A stretch of DNA of 64,000 nt from the NCBI RefSeq assembly GCF_000341735.1, contig NZ_KB455575.1, positions 4,866,766-4,930,765 on the forward strand, given 5' to 3'. The notes under the pieces were generated by a model. That model made no database searches. It worked only from the letters and a program-made list of their open reading frames with translations, and was not told the origin of the DNA. Position 1 is the first letter of the stretch. Every line of letters begins with the position of its first letter. The position numbers and the translations under genes are program-made. Shown piece after piece: positions 47,005 through 56,201 of the stretch. Source of the DNA: Methylotuvimicrobium buryatense 5G. Lineage in GTDB: Bacteria > Pseudomonadota > Gammaproteobacteria > Methylococcales > Methylomonadaceae.

Positions 47005-47218
47005 CAGCAATTCCCAATTTGGAGATCAAAAAGGGTGTGGGGTATGCTTGGCGAGGATGTCGGCAGCAGGGCAGATTTTTGCTCCTGCAAAATCTGCATT
47101 CACGCCATCCTTGGCGTTCGAGCTGCCGCCAAGTCCCCATGGATGGGTTTACGGCGTTCCTCGACAGGCATATCCCACACCCTAAAATCGGCGAAACTGC
47201 TCAAACTGGGAATTGCTG
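47005..47218. mobile_element. Family A element (copy 4, short complete form)
   Basis: CAGCAATTCCCAATTTG to CAAACTGGGAATTGCTG, 214 bp, uninterrupted: the reference form for judging the insertion in copy 2. Confidence 0.85.
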
Positions 47219-47226
47219 GAGTATAG

Positions 47227-47389
47227 TAGTGCTTATTCTATGGTGCGTTTATGGCTTTATTCGTCATATCGGTATGGGTTGTCGATACCCATGTTGCATG
47301 GAAGTGGTGCTACTCATTGCCATCCGTGGCCATGGATTCCGCCAATCCCTGGCGGAATGACGCGTTCCTTCCTTATGTTGGCGCTTATG
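47227..47389. mobile_element. Family G element (copy 2, left end lost)
   Basis: CTATGGTGCGTTTATGG ... ATTCCGCCAATCCCTGGCGG ... TTGGCGCTTATG. The left terminus is missing where it meets element A copy 4. It ends 7 bp from the stop codon of the next gene. Confidence 0.75.
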
Positions 47390-47395
47390 GGGTGT

Positions 47396-48088
47396 TTACT
47401 TGGGCTGTGCCTGTGCTTGGCGTAGCATGTTAATAAATATTTGACCGAATGTTGTGGTCTTGGTGTTTTTTGCGTCTACCCTATCTTCTTCTTGTATGGC
47501 GGCGCTGGCTGAAACAGGGATCGGGCAAGGGATTGGTGATTGTCTTTCCCCTGCGAATCGGCCTGCGATCCTGACTTGTGCTCTGCCTGGTAATCCTAGA
47601 TCCTGCATGGGAACGACAAGTCCCAGTAAAAAATTGCCTTTGATCACATTGCCGTCATTGGAGACGGTGCCGTTGAATCTTTTTGTTAGATTATAGGTCA
47701 TTCCAAGGTCGTCAAGCATTTCAGCCAATTCGTCAATATCTTGGACATCAACACTGAAACTCCGGCCTCTACCCATTTCCCATGTGCCATTAAGCCCGGC
47801 AGGTACCTCGAGATCATCTCCGCTGTAATTTTGTAATAAGTCTAAGAACGGTAGCGGCATAAAGTAATCGCCGCCCCAGGTAAAGCTATGCTCCATTCCC
47901 ATTAAACCCACGCCCGGTAAGCCCACATTGACTCTCACTAGGCGAGGGATATTGATCACTATCGACAAATTACCTGTGTCCCAGCTATAACATCCTTCGG
48001 GATAAGGTTGCTCCGTTGCCGACGCCGTGCTGCTTAGCCCTAAGATGATTGCGAATAGGGCTGCTTCGATTACGCTTTTGAGTTTCAT
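47396..48088 (-). CDS. Exported hypothetical protein
   Basis: 230 residues with AAGGAG 8 nt before the ATG at 48088 and a clear signal peptide (VIEAALFAIILGLSSTASATE). The mature part is beta-rich with GCYSWDTGNLSIVINIPRLV, GLNGTWEMGRGRSFSVDV and a segment resembling a lipocalin-like or META-type sheet (RFNGTVSNDGNVIKGNF). The tail QAQAQPK abuts a G element. Two Cys remain after cleavage, so a disulfide is possible. No family recognised; periplasmic or secreted by inference. Confidence 0.65.
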   Translation of the reverse strand: MKLKSVIEAALFAIILGLSSTASATEQPYPEGCYSWDTGNLSIVINIPRLVRVNVGLPGVGLMGMEHSFTWGGDYFMPLPFLDLLQNYSGDDLEVPAGLNGTWEMGRGRSFSVDVQDIDELAEMLDDLGMTYNLTKRFNGTVSNDGNVIKGNFLLGLVVPMQDLGLPGRAQVRIAGRFAGERQSPIPCPIPVSASAAIQEEDRVDAKNTKTTTFGQIFINMLRQAQAQPK

Positions 48089-48316
48089 AACAAATCTCCT
48101 TTATTGTTTTATGTAAATACCATTACGGCATTTATTTTCATCCGATTTAAGTAGTCTATTACTCTTATTATCTGAGAAAGTCAATGTAAATATTAGTTCG
48201 GGTTACCATGGTACGCGCAGCGTAGCCTCCGGGTTTTGCCTACGGTTGGAATCTATGTGCAAATCGAAATTATCGATAAAGACCCAGCAGGGTACCAGTC
48301 CTTTAATATTCCGGGT

Positions 48317-49036
48317 TTAGCAGCTAAAATCGAACGCTTGCCAGACATTATCGATCAGCAGTTCTATCGGTTGGTATTCGATCTTGTAGGCCATTTTTCG
48401 GCAATCTTTGATCCAAAAGCCCAGATACAGCCAGTCCAGTTTCAATTGCTTGGCCCATTCGATCTGCCAGAGCACGGCATACATGCCGGGGCTTAAATGT
48501 GAGAAGTCCGGGTCGAAAAAGGTATAGACCGCCGATAGCGCGTTATCTAGCCGGTCGATAGTCGCGACTGCGATCAATTGTTCATCAATCAGGAATTCCA
48601 CGAAAAAAGTATTGCACCAGCGGCTGCCCAAAAAATTTAAATATTCCTCCGGGCTTGAATTCGCCATGCTGCCGTCGCTATGGCGGCTGTCTTGATAGCG
48701 CAAATACAGGTCGTAATGCGCTTGTTCGAACCGAGCCGGCTTAATGACGGTTTGCGTGTTTTGATTTTTCTTTAAACAGCGTTGTTGATTGCGTTTGGGT
48801 TTAAATTGGGTTACCGGAAGCCGGGCAGGGGTGCAGGCTTGACACTGCGGACAGCGAGGGGCGTAAACATAATCGCCGCTACGGCGAAAGCCTCGTTCGA
48901 TCAAGCGTGAATAGAAGGCGTTGTTGAGCTCGAAGGAAGGATGCACGAATGCCGAGCAGGCAATCCGGTCGTCCAGATAACTGCACGAATGCTTTTCGGA
49001 AAGAAACAATGGTATCGTGGTCGTCAGTTTTGCCAT
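48317..49036 (-). CDS. bpt: Aspartate/glutamate leucyltransferase (Bpt)
   Basis: The ATG at 49036 gives 239 residues and the family start [21 protein letters not shown]; a longer frame to 49303 only reads antisense of aat. Landmarks: [20 protein letters not shown], the Cys cluster [31 protein letters not shown], and the GNAT core [18 protein letters not shown] ... [15 protein letters not shown]. Bpt moves Leu from Leu-tRNA to proteins beginning with Asp or Glu, making them N-degrons for ClpAP/ClpS. It overlaps the 3' end of aat by 13 nt, so translation is coupled with the companion enzyme. Confidence 0.93.
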   Translation of the reverse strand: MAKLTTTIPLFLSEKHSCSYLDDRIACSAFVHPSFELNNAFYSRLIERGFRRSGDYVYAPRCPQCQACTPARLPVTQFKPKRNQQRCLKKNQNTQTVIKPARFEQAHYDLYLRYQDSRHSDGSMANSSPEEYLNFLGSRWCNTFFVEFLIDEQLIAVATIDRLDNALSAVYTFFDPDFSHLSPGMYAVLWQIEWAKQLKLDWLYLGFWIKDCRKMAYKIEYQPIELLIDNVWQAFDFSC

Positions 49037-49716
49037 GCGTCTGTCGAAGGTTTTGCCGGGCAATAGCGTTTGAGCTGCGCGGAAAATTCGGAGCGGGGGA
49101 TTTCCTCGGCGCCCAGGCTCAGCAAATGCTGAGTTTGTACTTGGCAGTCGACGAGTCGATAGCCCCATTGTTTTAATTGTCTGGCCAAGGTCACGAAGGC
49201 AACTTTGGAGGCATCGGTTCGTTTGTGAAACATCGATTCGCCGAAAAAAACTTGGCCGATCGCGACGCCGTACAAGCCCCCGGCCAGTTCGCCGTCGAAC
49301 CAAGTTTCTACCGAATGAGCCAAGCCTTGATGATGTAGGTCTTGATAGGCTTGCATCATTTCATCGGTGATCCAAGTCCCTGAAGACGCTTGGCGCGGCT
49401 CGGCGCAGCAAGCCATGACTTGGTCGAAGGCACGGTCGAATGTAACGGTGAATAGTCCTTTACGCAAGGTTTTGGCAAGGCTTCGGGAGATATTCACCCG
49501 GTCCGGAAATAAAACCAATCTGGGGTCGGGCGACCACCAAAGGATTGGTTCCCCGGGGTTGTACCACGGAAATATTCCGTTTCGATAGGCATTGAGCAGG
49601 CGTTCGGTAGATAAACATCCGCCTAGCGCCAGTAAGCCGTTAGGTTCTTCGAGGGCTTTATATAGCGGAGGAAACGGCTGATTCGAACGAAACGGGTCGA
49701 GTACGGTCAATTGCAT
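49024..49716 (-). CDS. aat: Leucyl/phenylalanyl-tRNA-protein transferase (Aat)
   Basis: 230 residues. Conserved blocks: [107 protein letters not shown] and a [18 protein letters not shown] ending. It adds Leu or Phe to proteins beginning with Lys or Arg, the other entry into the bacterial N-degron route. The first gene of the aat-bpt pair; the ribosome site before ATG 49716 is weak. ClpS/ClpA, usually nearby, are not in the window. Confidence 0.96.
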   Translation of the reverse strand: MQLTVLDPFRSNQPFPPLYKALEEPNGLLALGGCLSTERLLNAYRNGIFPWYNPGEPILWWSPDPRLVLFPDRVNISRSLAKTLRKGLFTVTFDRAFDQVMACCAEPRQASSGTWITDEMMQAYQDLHHQGLAHSVETWFDGELAGGLYGVAIGQVFFGESMFHKRTDASKVAFVTLARQLKQWGYRLVDCQVQTQHLLSLGAEEIPRSEFSAQLKRYCPAKPSTDAWQN

Positions 49717-49914
49717 GGTTTCATGGTTTTATCGAATGATTGTCCTTATATTCCGCCGGCTTTCACCGTTCCGGTACAGCGCCGCTTGCCGTTAATGTAT
49801 TAAAGGGTTCGAGGCTGTGAAAGAATTCCACCGTTCCCATGCTCTACGCTCATCGTCTTGCCATCTTAGCTAATGTGACTTCGATGTCATTTATTGTTAC
49901 CTAACGTACCCGGC

Positions 49915-49990
49915 TTCGAAATCGCGACGAAGGCGTCGCTCCCACAAGGAGGCAGGCGTTCAGTGGGAGCGATCCCCTGATCGCGATTTC
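49915..49990. repeat. Family C arms, head-to-head pair
   Basis: TCGCGACGAAGGCGTCGCTC / CAGTGGGAGCGATCCCCTG facing each other in the 389-bp gap between aat and trxB. The rest of the gap holds nothing recognisable apart from presumed promoters. Confidence 0.7.
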
Positions 49991-50105
49991 AAAGGCACTG
50001 ACGTTCAATATCTACAGGTTTATCAAACGGCACCGCTCCCTGATATTTTACTCGTTCCTACCGATCCAGCGTGGGAGTGCTTAGCGATATTTGCAGTTCG
50101 TTCAG

Positions 50106-51101
<996 letters not shown>

Positions 51102-51146
51102 TTATAACTGTCCGAATAACTTCTGTCTGTAATGCTAATTGGTTTG

Positions 51147-51233
<87 letters not shown>

Positions 51234-51253
51234 GCGCTTCTATGTATGGCCGG

Positions 51254-51901
51254 CTATTTGCTTTCCATTGTCTTGATGAAAGCGTTTGCTTCGTTGATCG
51301 ACTTTTCCATTGCGGTAATCAGTGCCGAGACGTCCGATTGTATCGACCCCAATTCGCCTTTGAGCGAGGCGATTGCCTGCGCGTTCAGATTATGCTTTAA
51401 GTACATCACCTGGTCCTTGAACACCGACAAGACCGGCTCGATTCGGGATTCGGCCTGTTTCATCGCGCTAATCAGTTGTTGATAATGCACCTTTGTCGCA
51501 TCGAGTTTTTGCTGGCTGTTTCGTTTTAGCGCAGCGCTGCTGTATTCTCCGATTTCCTGTTCCCACTCGCGGAATAGCGCGCCGGATACGTCCTCGATGT
51601 CGCGAATACGTTTGTTGACTTCATTGGCTTTTTTTACACTGGCTTCGTATTCGCCGTTAAGCTTTTTATAAGTGGACTCGAGATTGCCGCCTTTAAAGTC
51701 GGTCAATGCGGTAAATTGCTCCAGAGCAGATTTAAATTGTTCCTTGGTTTCCTCTTGCGTGTCACGGGCTTTCTCGACGCGGTGTACCATAACATCCCGC
51801 TTCGGAATGCCGATTTTTTCGAGGCCGCTGTAATACAGGCTAGAGCAGGCCGACAGACTCATGAATACCATAGCGGCGATCAAACGATATAAAAGGGTCA
51901 T
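51254..51901 (-). CDS. DUF2959 lipoprotein
   Basis: The ATG at 51901 (GGAG 7 nt upstream) gives 215 residues with the lipobox MSLSAC and lipidated C19. The remainder is almost entirely helical coiled coil (EKARDTQEETKEQFKSALEQ, YEASVKKANEVNKRIRDIED, and so on), as in DUF2959. The family has no known activity; an envelope spacer or scaffold role is a guess. Upstream starts at 51913 and 51982 read through a REP palindrome. Confidence 0.8.
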   Translation of the reverse strand: MTLLYRLIAAMVFMSLSACSSLYYSGLEKIGIPKRDVMVHRVEKARDTQEETKEQFKSALEQFTALTDFKGGNLESTYKKLNGEYEASVKKANEVNKRIRDIEDVSGALFREWEQEIGEYSSAALKRNSQQKLDATKVHYQQLISAMKQAESRIEPVLSVFKDQVMYLKHNLNAQAIASLKGELGSIQSDVSALITAMEKSINEANAFIKTMESK

Positions 51902-51930
51902 AGTTTTCTCCATTAATGAGTTTTTTTGCG

Positions 51931-52040
51931 CGCGTTCCCAAGCTCTTGCTTGGGAACGCAGTACGAGAAGCTCCAGCTTCATGAAACCGGTAAGCAGAAG
52001 CTTACGTGAAGGGTTTCCTAAACCGGAGTTTGGGAAGCAG
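51931..52040. repeat. REP units (family E)
   Basis: CGTTCCCAAGCTCTTGCTTGGGAACG hairpin followed by AGAAGCTCCAGCTTCATG and a degenerate TTCCTAAACCGGAGTTTGGGAA. The first lies over the 5' side of the DUF2959 gene and may affect its leader. Confidence 0.75.
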
Positions 52041-52069
52041 TGGCGGAGGCCTAAATACTCATAAGCGCC

Positions 52070-52225
52070 ATCTTAGTGCCTATACTATAGTGTATTTATA
52101 GCTTTATTCGTCATATCGGCATGGATTGCCTACATGAGTGTGAAGCTAGGCATTGCCATCCGTGGCCCTGGATTCCGCCAATCCCTGGCGGAATGATGCG
52201 TTCCTTCCTTAAGTTGGCGCCTATG
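52070..52225. mobile_element. Family G element (copy 3)
   Basis: CATAAGCGCCATCTTAG to AAGTTGGCGCCTATG. The left flank CCTAAATACT matches ACCTGAATACT found beyond the neighbouring F element (9 of 11), so G was there first and F entered at its right border. Confidence 0.78.
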
Positions 52226-52229
52226 ACCT

Positions 52230-52363
52230 CATTGCCATTAAGTTAAGCCGTTCGTGGTGAGCCTGTCGAACCATGGACGGCTTAACTTATCGACCCAGGA
52301 TTTTTCCATTCACCCTTCGACAGGCTCAGGGCGAACGGAAAAATCCTTAACTTAATGGCAGTG
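52230..52363. mobile_element. Family F element (copy 2, 134 bp) with perfect 11-bp target duplication
   Basis: Ends CATTGCCATTAAGTTAAG and its complement (one change). GCCTATGACCT sits at 52219-52229 and again at 52364-52374, all 11 bases identical. It is nested at the edge of element G. Confidence 0.92.
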
Positions 52364-52524
52364 GCCTATGACCTGAATACTTACGATGAGTTTTTATTCG
52401 GTGTTTCATTTCAGGCTACCTCTACCGGCCAAGCCAATTTGCGCCATTATATTGAAAATACAAAGGAATTGATAATACGGTATAATTCGGCGTTTTTATT
52501 CCATCTTTCATTTATTGAACATCC

Positions 52525-54105
52525 ATGTCAGAGTTACTTTCAGAACTGAACCGCAGACGCACCTTCGCGATTATTTCCCATCCCGACGCAGGTAAAACCA
52601 CGATCACCGAAAAGTTATTGCTGTTCGGGGGCGCGATTCAGTTGGCCGGTTCCGTCAAGGGGCGCAAAGCGGCGCGTCATGCGACTTCGGACTGGATGGA
52701 AATGGAAAAAGAGCGGGGCATCTCGGTTACGACCTCGGTGATGCAGTTCGAGCATAACAACAGCATCATCAACTTACTCGATACGCCAGGACACGAAGAT
52801 TTTTCCGAGGATACCTATCGCACCTTGACTGCGGTCGATTCGGCGTTGATGGTGATCGACGTCGCGAAAGGCGTCGAGGACAGAACGATCAAGTTGATGG
52901 AAGTCTGCCGTCTGCGCACGACGCCGATTTTGACCTTTATCAATAAATTGGATAGGGAAGGGCGCGAGCCGATCGAATTACTCGACGAAGTCGAGAGCGT
53001 CTTGCAAATCGAATGCGCGCCGATGACCTGGCCGATCGGCATGGGTAAACGCTTCAAAGGCGTTTATCATCTGTACAAGGATGAAATTCATTTGTTCAGT
53101 CCGCAGCACGGCGGGAAGATCGCTCAGGCTGAAGTGATCAAAGGACTCAATAATTATCACTTGGATGAGTTGCTGAAGGATCAGGCCGACGAATTGCGCG
53201 AGGAAATAGAGTTGGTCAAAGGCGCGAGTCACGAGTTCGACATGGATAAATATCTGAAGGGCGAACAGACGCCGGTTTTTTTCGGTTCGGCGATCAATAA
53301 CTTCGGTATTCTCGAATTGCTCGATGCGTTTGCCGAGTACGCGCCGGCACCTTTGCCGCGAGAGACCGAACAGCGGGAAGTCCGTCCCGACGAGGATAAA
53401 TTCACCGGCTTCGTCTTCAAAGTACAAGCCAATATGGACCCCGCGCACCGCGATCGCATCGCGTTTTTACGCGTATGCTCCGGAAAATTCGACAAAGGCA
53501 TGAAGATCTATCATGTCCGTACGGGTAAAAATGTCCAGGTCGCGAATGCGCTGACTTTCCAGGCCGACAGCCGTAAAAACGTCGAAGAAGCCTATCCGGG
53601 CGATATCATCGGCCTTCACAATCACGGCACGATACAGGTCGGCGACACGTTCACGCAGGGCGAAACGCTCAAATACGGCGGCATACCGTATTTCGCCCCC
53701 GAACTCTTTAGGCGCGTCGTGTTGAAAGATCCGTTGCGCGCGAAGGCGCTGCAAAAAGGTCTGGTGCAATTGACCGAAGAGGGCGCGACGCAGTTGTTCA
53801 AACCGCTTAAGAACAACGACTTGATACTCGGCGCTGTCGGTGTGCTGCAGTTCGATGTGACCGCGCACCGGCTGAAGAACGAATACAATGTCGAATGCGT
53901 CTACGATAATGCGCCGATTTCGACGGTGCGCTGGGTCAGTTCCGATAAGCCGGCAAAACTCGAGGAATTCAAGAAAAAAGCTTTCGAGAACCTCGCCGAA
54001 GACGGCGGCGGTTTCTTGGTTTACGTTGCCAGCAGTCGCGTCAATCTGCAATTGACCGAGGAGCGTTGGCCGGATATCAAGTTTAGTGCGACGCGGGAGT
54101 TATGA
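52525..54105 (+). CDS. prfC: Peptide chain release factor 3
   Basis: 526 residues, the usual RF3 length (529 in E. coli). GTPase motifs: G1 [16 protein letters not shown]2 region [14 protein letters not shown]3 [13 protein letters not shown]4 [10 protein letters not shown]. The RF3-specific part includes [37 protein letters not shown] and a C-terminal ending [15 protein letters not shown]3 uses GTP to recycle RF1 and RF2 from the ribosome and helps quality control. Start ATG 52525; the ribosome site is weak. Its last 30 bases reappear at 55241-55270. Confidence 0.97.
   Translation: MSELLSELNRRRTFAIISHPDAGKTTITEKLLLFGGAIQLAGSVKGRKAARHATSDWMEMEKERGISVTTSVMQFEHNNSIINLLDTPGHEDFSEDTYRTLTAVDSALMVIDVAKGVEDRTIKLMEVCRLRTTPILTFINKLDREGREPIELLDEVESVLQIECAPMTWPIGMGKRFKGVYHLYKDEIHLFSPQHGGKIAQAEVIKGLNNYHLDELLKDQADELREEIELVKGASHEFDMDKYLKGEQTPVFFGSAINNFGILELLDAFAEYAPAPLPRETEQREVRPDEDKFTGFVFKVQANMDPAHRDRIAFLRVCSGKFDKGMKIYHVRTGKNVQVANALTFQADSRKNVEEAYPGDIIGLHNHGTIQVGDTFTQGETLKYGGIPYFAPELFRRVVLKDPLRAKALQKGLVQLTEEGATQLFKPLKNNDLILGAVGVLQFDVTAHRLKNEYNVECVYDNAPISTVRWVSSDKPAKLEEFKKKAFENLAEDGGGFLVYVASSRVNLQLTEERWPDIKFSATREL
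54065..54094 (+). repeat. 30-bp direct repeat, copy inside prfC end
   Basis: GTTGGCCGGATATCAAG ... TTTAGTGCGACGC, encoding WPDIKFSAT of RF3. An identical 30-mer lies at 55241-55270, after the phospholipase-like gene. Confidence 0.93.
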
Positions 54106-54125
54106 TTTAAATTCGGAGTCCTATT

Positions 54126-55064
54126 ATGAAACGTTTCATATCGATTATTGGAATCTTTTTAGCCTTGATAGGGTTTTCCGCGCCCGTTTATTCGTGGGGG
54201 CCAGCTACACATGCCTATATAGGCGCAAGATTGGGCGAGAAAGGGATTTTGGGCGCAAACGTTTTATATGGTCAAATGGCGGGCGACGTTTTCAATTTAA
54301 TGTACGACACCCCCATAGAGCAAATACAACATCTTTATGATGTTACTCACGGATTGACCGAACAAGGGCTAGATACGGTTTTTCCGGTACTTGACCTCGC
54401 CGAAACGAAACGCGAAAAAGCCGTTGCGTTGGGTTTTTTGGCTCATAACAATGTAAATGGTGCCGATGTTTATGCTCATGGCAATCCTTATAACGATCCG
54501 GAACGCTATGTTATCGCTAAGGCGCTTCAGTTAAGTGAAGTCTTGGCGTCCAGGTTGGCGCTTTTGGGGGGCGGGATTGCCGATGACATGTTGCTTGAGG
54601 TTTCGCATGTTTTTGTGGAATTCGCCGCCGATTTATTGATTCGGCAATATGACCGTGCGATCGGGGCTCGGATGATCGTAGCCGCTATTAGCCGGAATAG
54701 AGGGTTTCCGGATTTGTTGGTCAAGGCTTATGCCGAAAATTTTGCTGATACATTCGGATTCACGCATGATGAGGCGGCTTCGATTATCGTTGCCGAGGAG
54801 GCTAAATTTCGAAGATTGGCAATCAGGTACGGCATGATAATGCAATACAGCAATCGTAAGGCTCAAACGGAATTAGCGGGGTTGTTGGCTGAAATTGCTC
54901 CGCGCTTGATGGAAGGTTACGGTTTAGACGTTCCTTCTGCCATGTTGTTGCCGATCATACAGTTTGGCATTGGGGAGGCCCTTGAGTTATGTAAGGATGA
55001 TTTGTTACCCGAGGTTGAAAATACCATTGAGGCGCTCAGAGCGATCGATTGGCATCACAGGTAA
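54126..55064 (+). CDS. Exported zinc-dependent phospholipase C-like protein
   Basis: 312 residues, GGAG 7 nt before the ATG, beginning 20 bp after prfC. A signal peptide ends at APVYS, leaving a mature N-terminus WGPATHAYIGARLG. Zinc-dependent phospholipases C need a free N-terminal Trp as a metal ligand, followed by a Thr-His as here. Further candidate ligands are D in MAGDVF, H in LYDVTHG, and the cluster ALGFLAHNNVNGADVYAHG. The family resembles bacterial zinc phospholipase C and S1/P1 nuclease-like folds. Probable action on phospholipids in the envelope is inferred. The gene and following repeat lie between two identical 30-bp sequences. Confidence 0.65.
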   Translation: MKRFISIIGIFLALIGFSAPVYSWGPATHAYIGARLGEKGILGANVLYGQMAGDVFNLMYDTPIEQIQHLYDVTHGLTEQGLDTVFPVLDLAETKREKAVALGFLAHNNVNGADVYAHGNPYNDPERYVIAKALQLSEVLASRLALLGGGIADDMLLEVSHVFVEFAADLLIRQYDRAIGARMIVAAISRNRGFPDLLVKAYAENFADTFGFTHDEAASIIVAEEAKFRRLAIRYGMIMQYSNRKAQTELAGLLAEIAPRLMEGYGLDVPSAMLLPIIQFGIGEALELCKDDLLPEVENTIEALRAIDWHHR

Positions 55065-55129
55065 TGGACATGGGTCAGTGTTTTACTCTCTTTCGCAAAA
55101 AGACAAACGCTAGTGGCAAAGCCTTGAAG

Positions 55130-55240
55130 GGGCGGGTTATTCTTGGCGGGGCGGGTTATTTAACCCGTCCCCAACGTTTTGATTTGCTTTGGCCGCTGTC
55201 GAAACGTTTAGGATGGGGTTGCAAGCTCCGTCCTGCCAAT
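55130..55240. repeat. Family D palindromic repeat (copy 3)
   Basis: CGGGTTATTTAACCCG, CAACGTTTTGATTTGCTTTGGCC and GATGGGGTTGCAAGCTCCGTC, matching the D copies at 14028 and 46805 in rearranged order. Confidence 0.65.
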
Positions 55241-55270
55241 GTTGGCCGGATATCAAGTTTAGTGCGACGC
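55241..55270 (+). repeat. 30-bp direct repeat, downstream copy of the prfC end
   Basis: Identical to 54065-54094. After it the sequence reads ATGATCTGTAACATCGC, not the prfC stop region, so the copy is a short scar. Confidence 0.93.
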
Positions 55271-55311
55271 ATGATCTGTAACATCGCTTAGGGTTTGGTT
55301 TAAGACAAGAT

Positions 55312-55701
55312 ATGAAATTCGCCATTCAAATCAACAGTAGCCCGACTGGTTCAGGCAGTGCCTATCATGCTTACCGATTCGTTTGCTCAGTATTGGCCGA
55401 AGGGCACTCGGTATTTCGCATATTTTTTTATCATGAAGGAATTTATCATGCCTTCAACTATGCGATGCCTCCCGATGACGAACTTAATTTTCCGAAGCTG
55501 TGGAGTGCGTTGGTAAAACAATACGCAATCGATCTGGTGGTTTGCATTTCCGCTGCGCAAAGGCGCGGATTGCTGCATACCGACGAAGCTAGCCGAGTCG
55601 GCAAACAGGATGGCGATTTAGCCGACGGTTTTCGGATTTCCGGTTTAGGGCAATGGGTCGAAGCAACTCTACAAGCGGACCGTTGCATCGTATTCGGGTA
55701 G
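55312..55701 (+). CDS. tusD: Sulfurtransferase subunit TusD
   Basis: 129 residues of the DsrE fold: KFAIQINSSPTGSGSAYHAY, FFYHEGIYHAFNYAMPPDDE, and the sulfur-carrying C78 in IDLVVCISAAQRRGLL, at the same position as the active Cys of E. coli TusD. It ends GLGQWVEATLQADRCIVFG. In the Tus relay it takes persulfide sulfur from TusA and passes it to TusE for 2-thiouridine of tRNA wobble bases. tusC follows after 3 bp; together they would need TusB for the complete heterohexamer, and no TusB gene is seen before 56202. Confidence 0.92.
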   Translation: MKFAIQINSSPTGSGSAYHAYRFVCSVLAEGHSVFRIFFYHEGIYHAFNYAMPPDDELNFPKLWSALVKQYAIDLVVCISAAQRRGLLHTDEASRVGKQDGDLADGFRISGLGQWVEATLQADRCIVFG

Positions 55702-55704
55702 TTT

Positions 55705-56064
55705 ATGCATAAGAAATTTCTGTTTGTCTTGCGTAAACCTCCTTTCAATGGCGTTTCGATGCAGGAAACATTGGATAGCGTATTGACGATCGCGGCATTC
55801 GATCAAGCGGTTAGCTTATTGTTGCTGGACGATGGCGTATTTCAATTGAAGAATGGACAGCAGCCGGATCGCTTTGGCATGAAGGATACCGCGGCTGTGT
55901 TTGGTGCGTTGGAAATTTACGATATTCACGACATACGGGTCGAAGTTGAGTCTTTGCAGGAGCGCGGCTTGAAGCCTCGCGATTTATGCCTGCCGGTGCG
56001 AGAGATCTATCGCAAAGATGTGGCCGGATATATGAAGGAATTCGATGTGGTTCTTGCAGGCTAA
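55705..56064 (+). CDS. tusC: Sulfurtransferase subunit TusC
   Basis: 119 residues, DsrF/TusC-like: KKFLFVLRKPPFNGVSMQET, AAFDQAVSLLLLDDGVFQL, ENGQ-like KNGQQPDRFGMKDT, FGALEIYDIHDIRVEVESL and a KDVAGYMKEFDVVLAG end. TusC is the non-catalytic partner subunit between TusB and TusD. Three bases separate it from tusD, so the genes are translationally linked. Nothing resembling tusB or tusE follows directly; 56065-56201 has only a short gap before a convergent porin gene. Confidence 0.9.
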   Translation: MHKKFLFVLRKPPFNGVSMQETLDSVLTIAAFDQAVSLLLLDDGVFQLKNGQQPDRFGMKDTAAVFGALEIYDIHDIRVEVESLQERGLKPRDLCLPVREIYRKDVAGYMKEFDVVLAG

Positions 56065-56201
56065 TTTCAGCGTTCTAATGCTTCAACGCTACCGAACCCG
56101 CTTTAACGTAACATGGGCAAGCGCCGTGACGCTGGAGCATCTATAGCGAGTTGTCATGCGGAGTGTTCTTCGATCGTAGGATGCGCGCTGCGCGCCTTCT
56201 T

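Noticed and set aside
48236..48496. Plus-strand ORF of 86 residues
   Set aside because: It is antisense to the 3' end of bpt.
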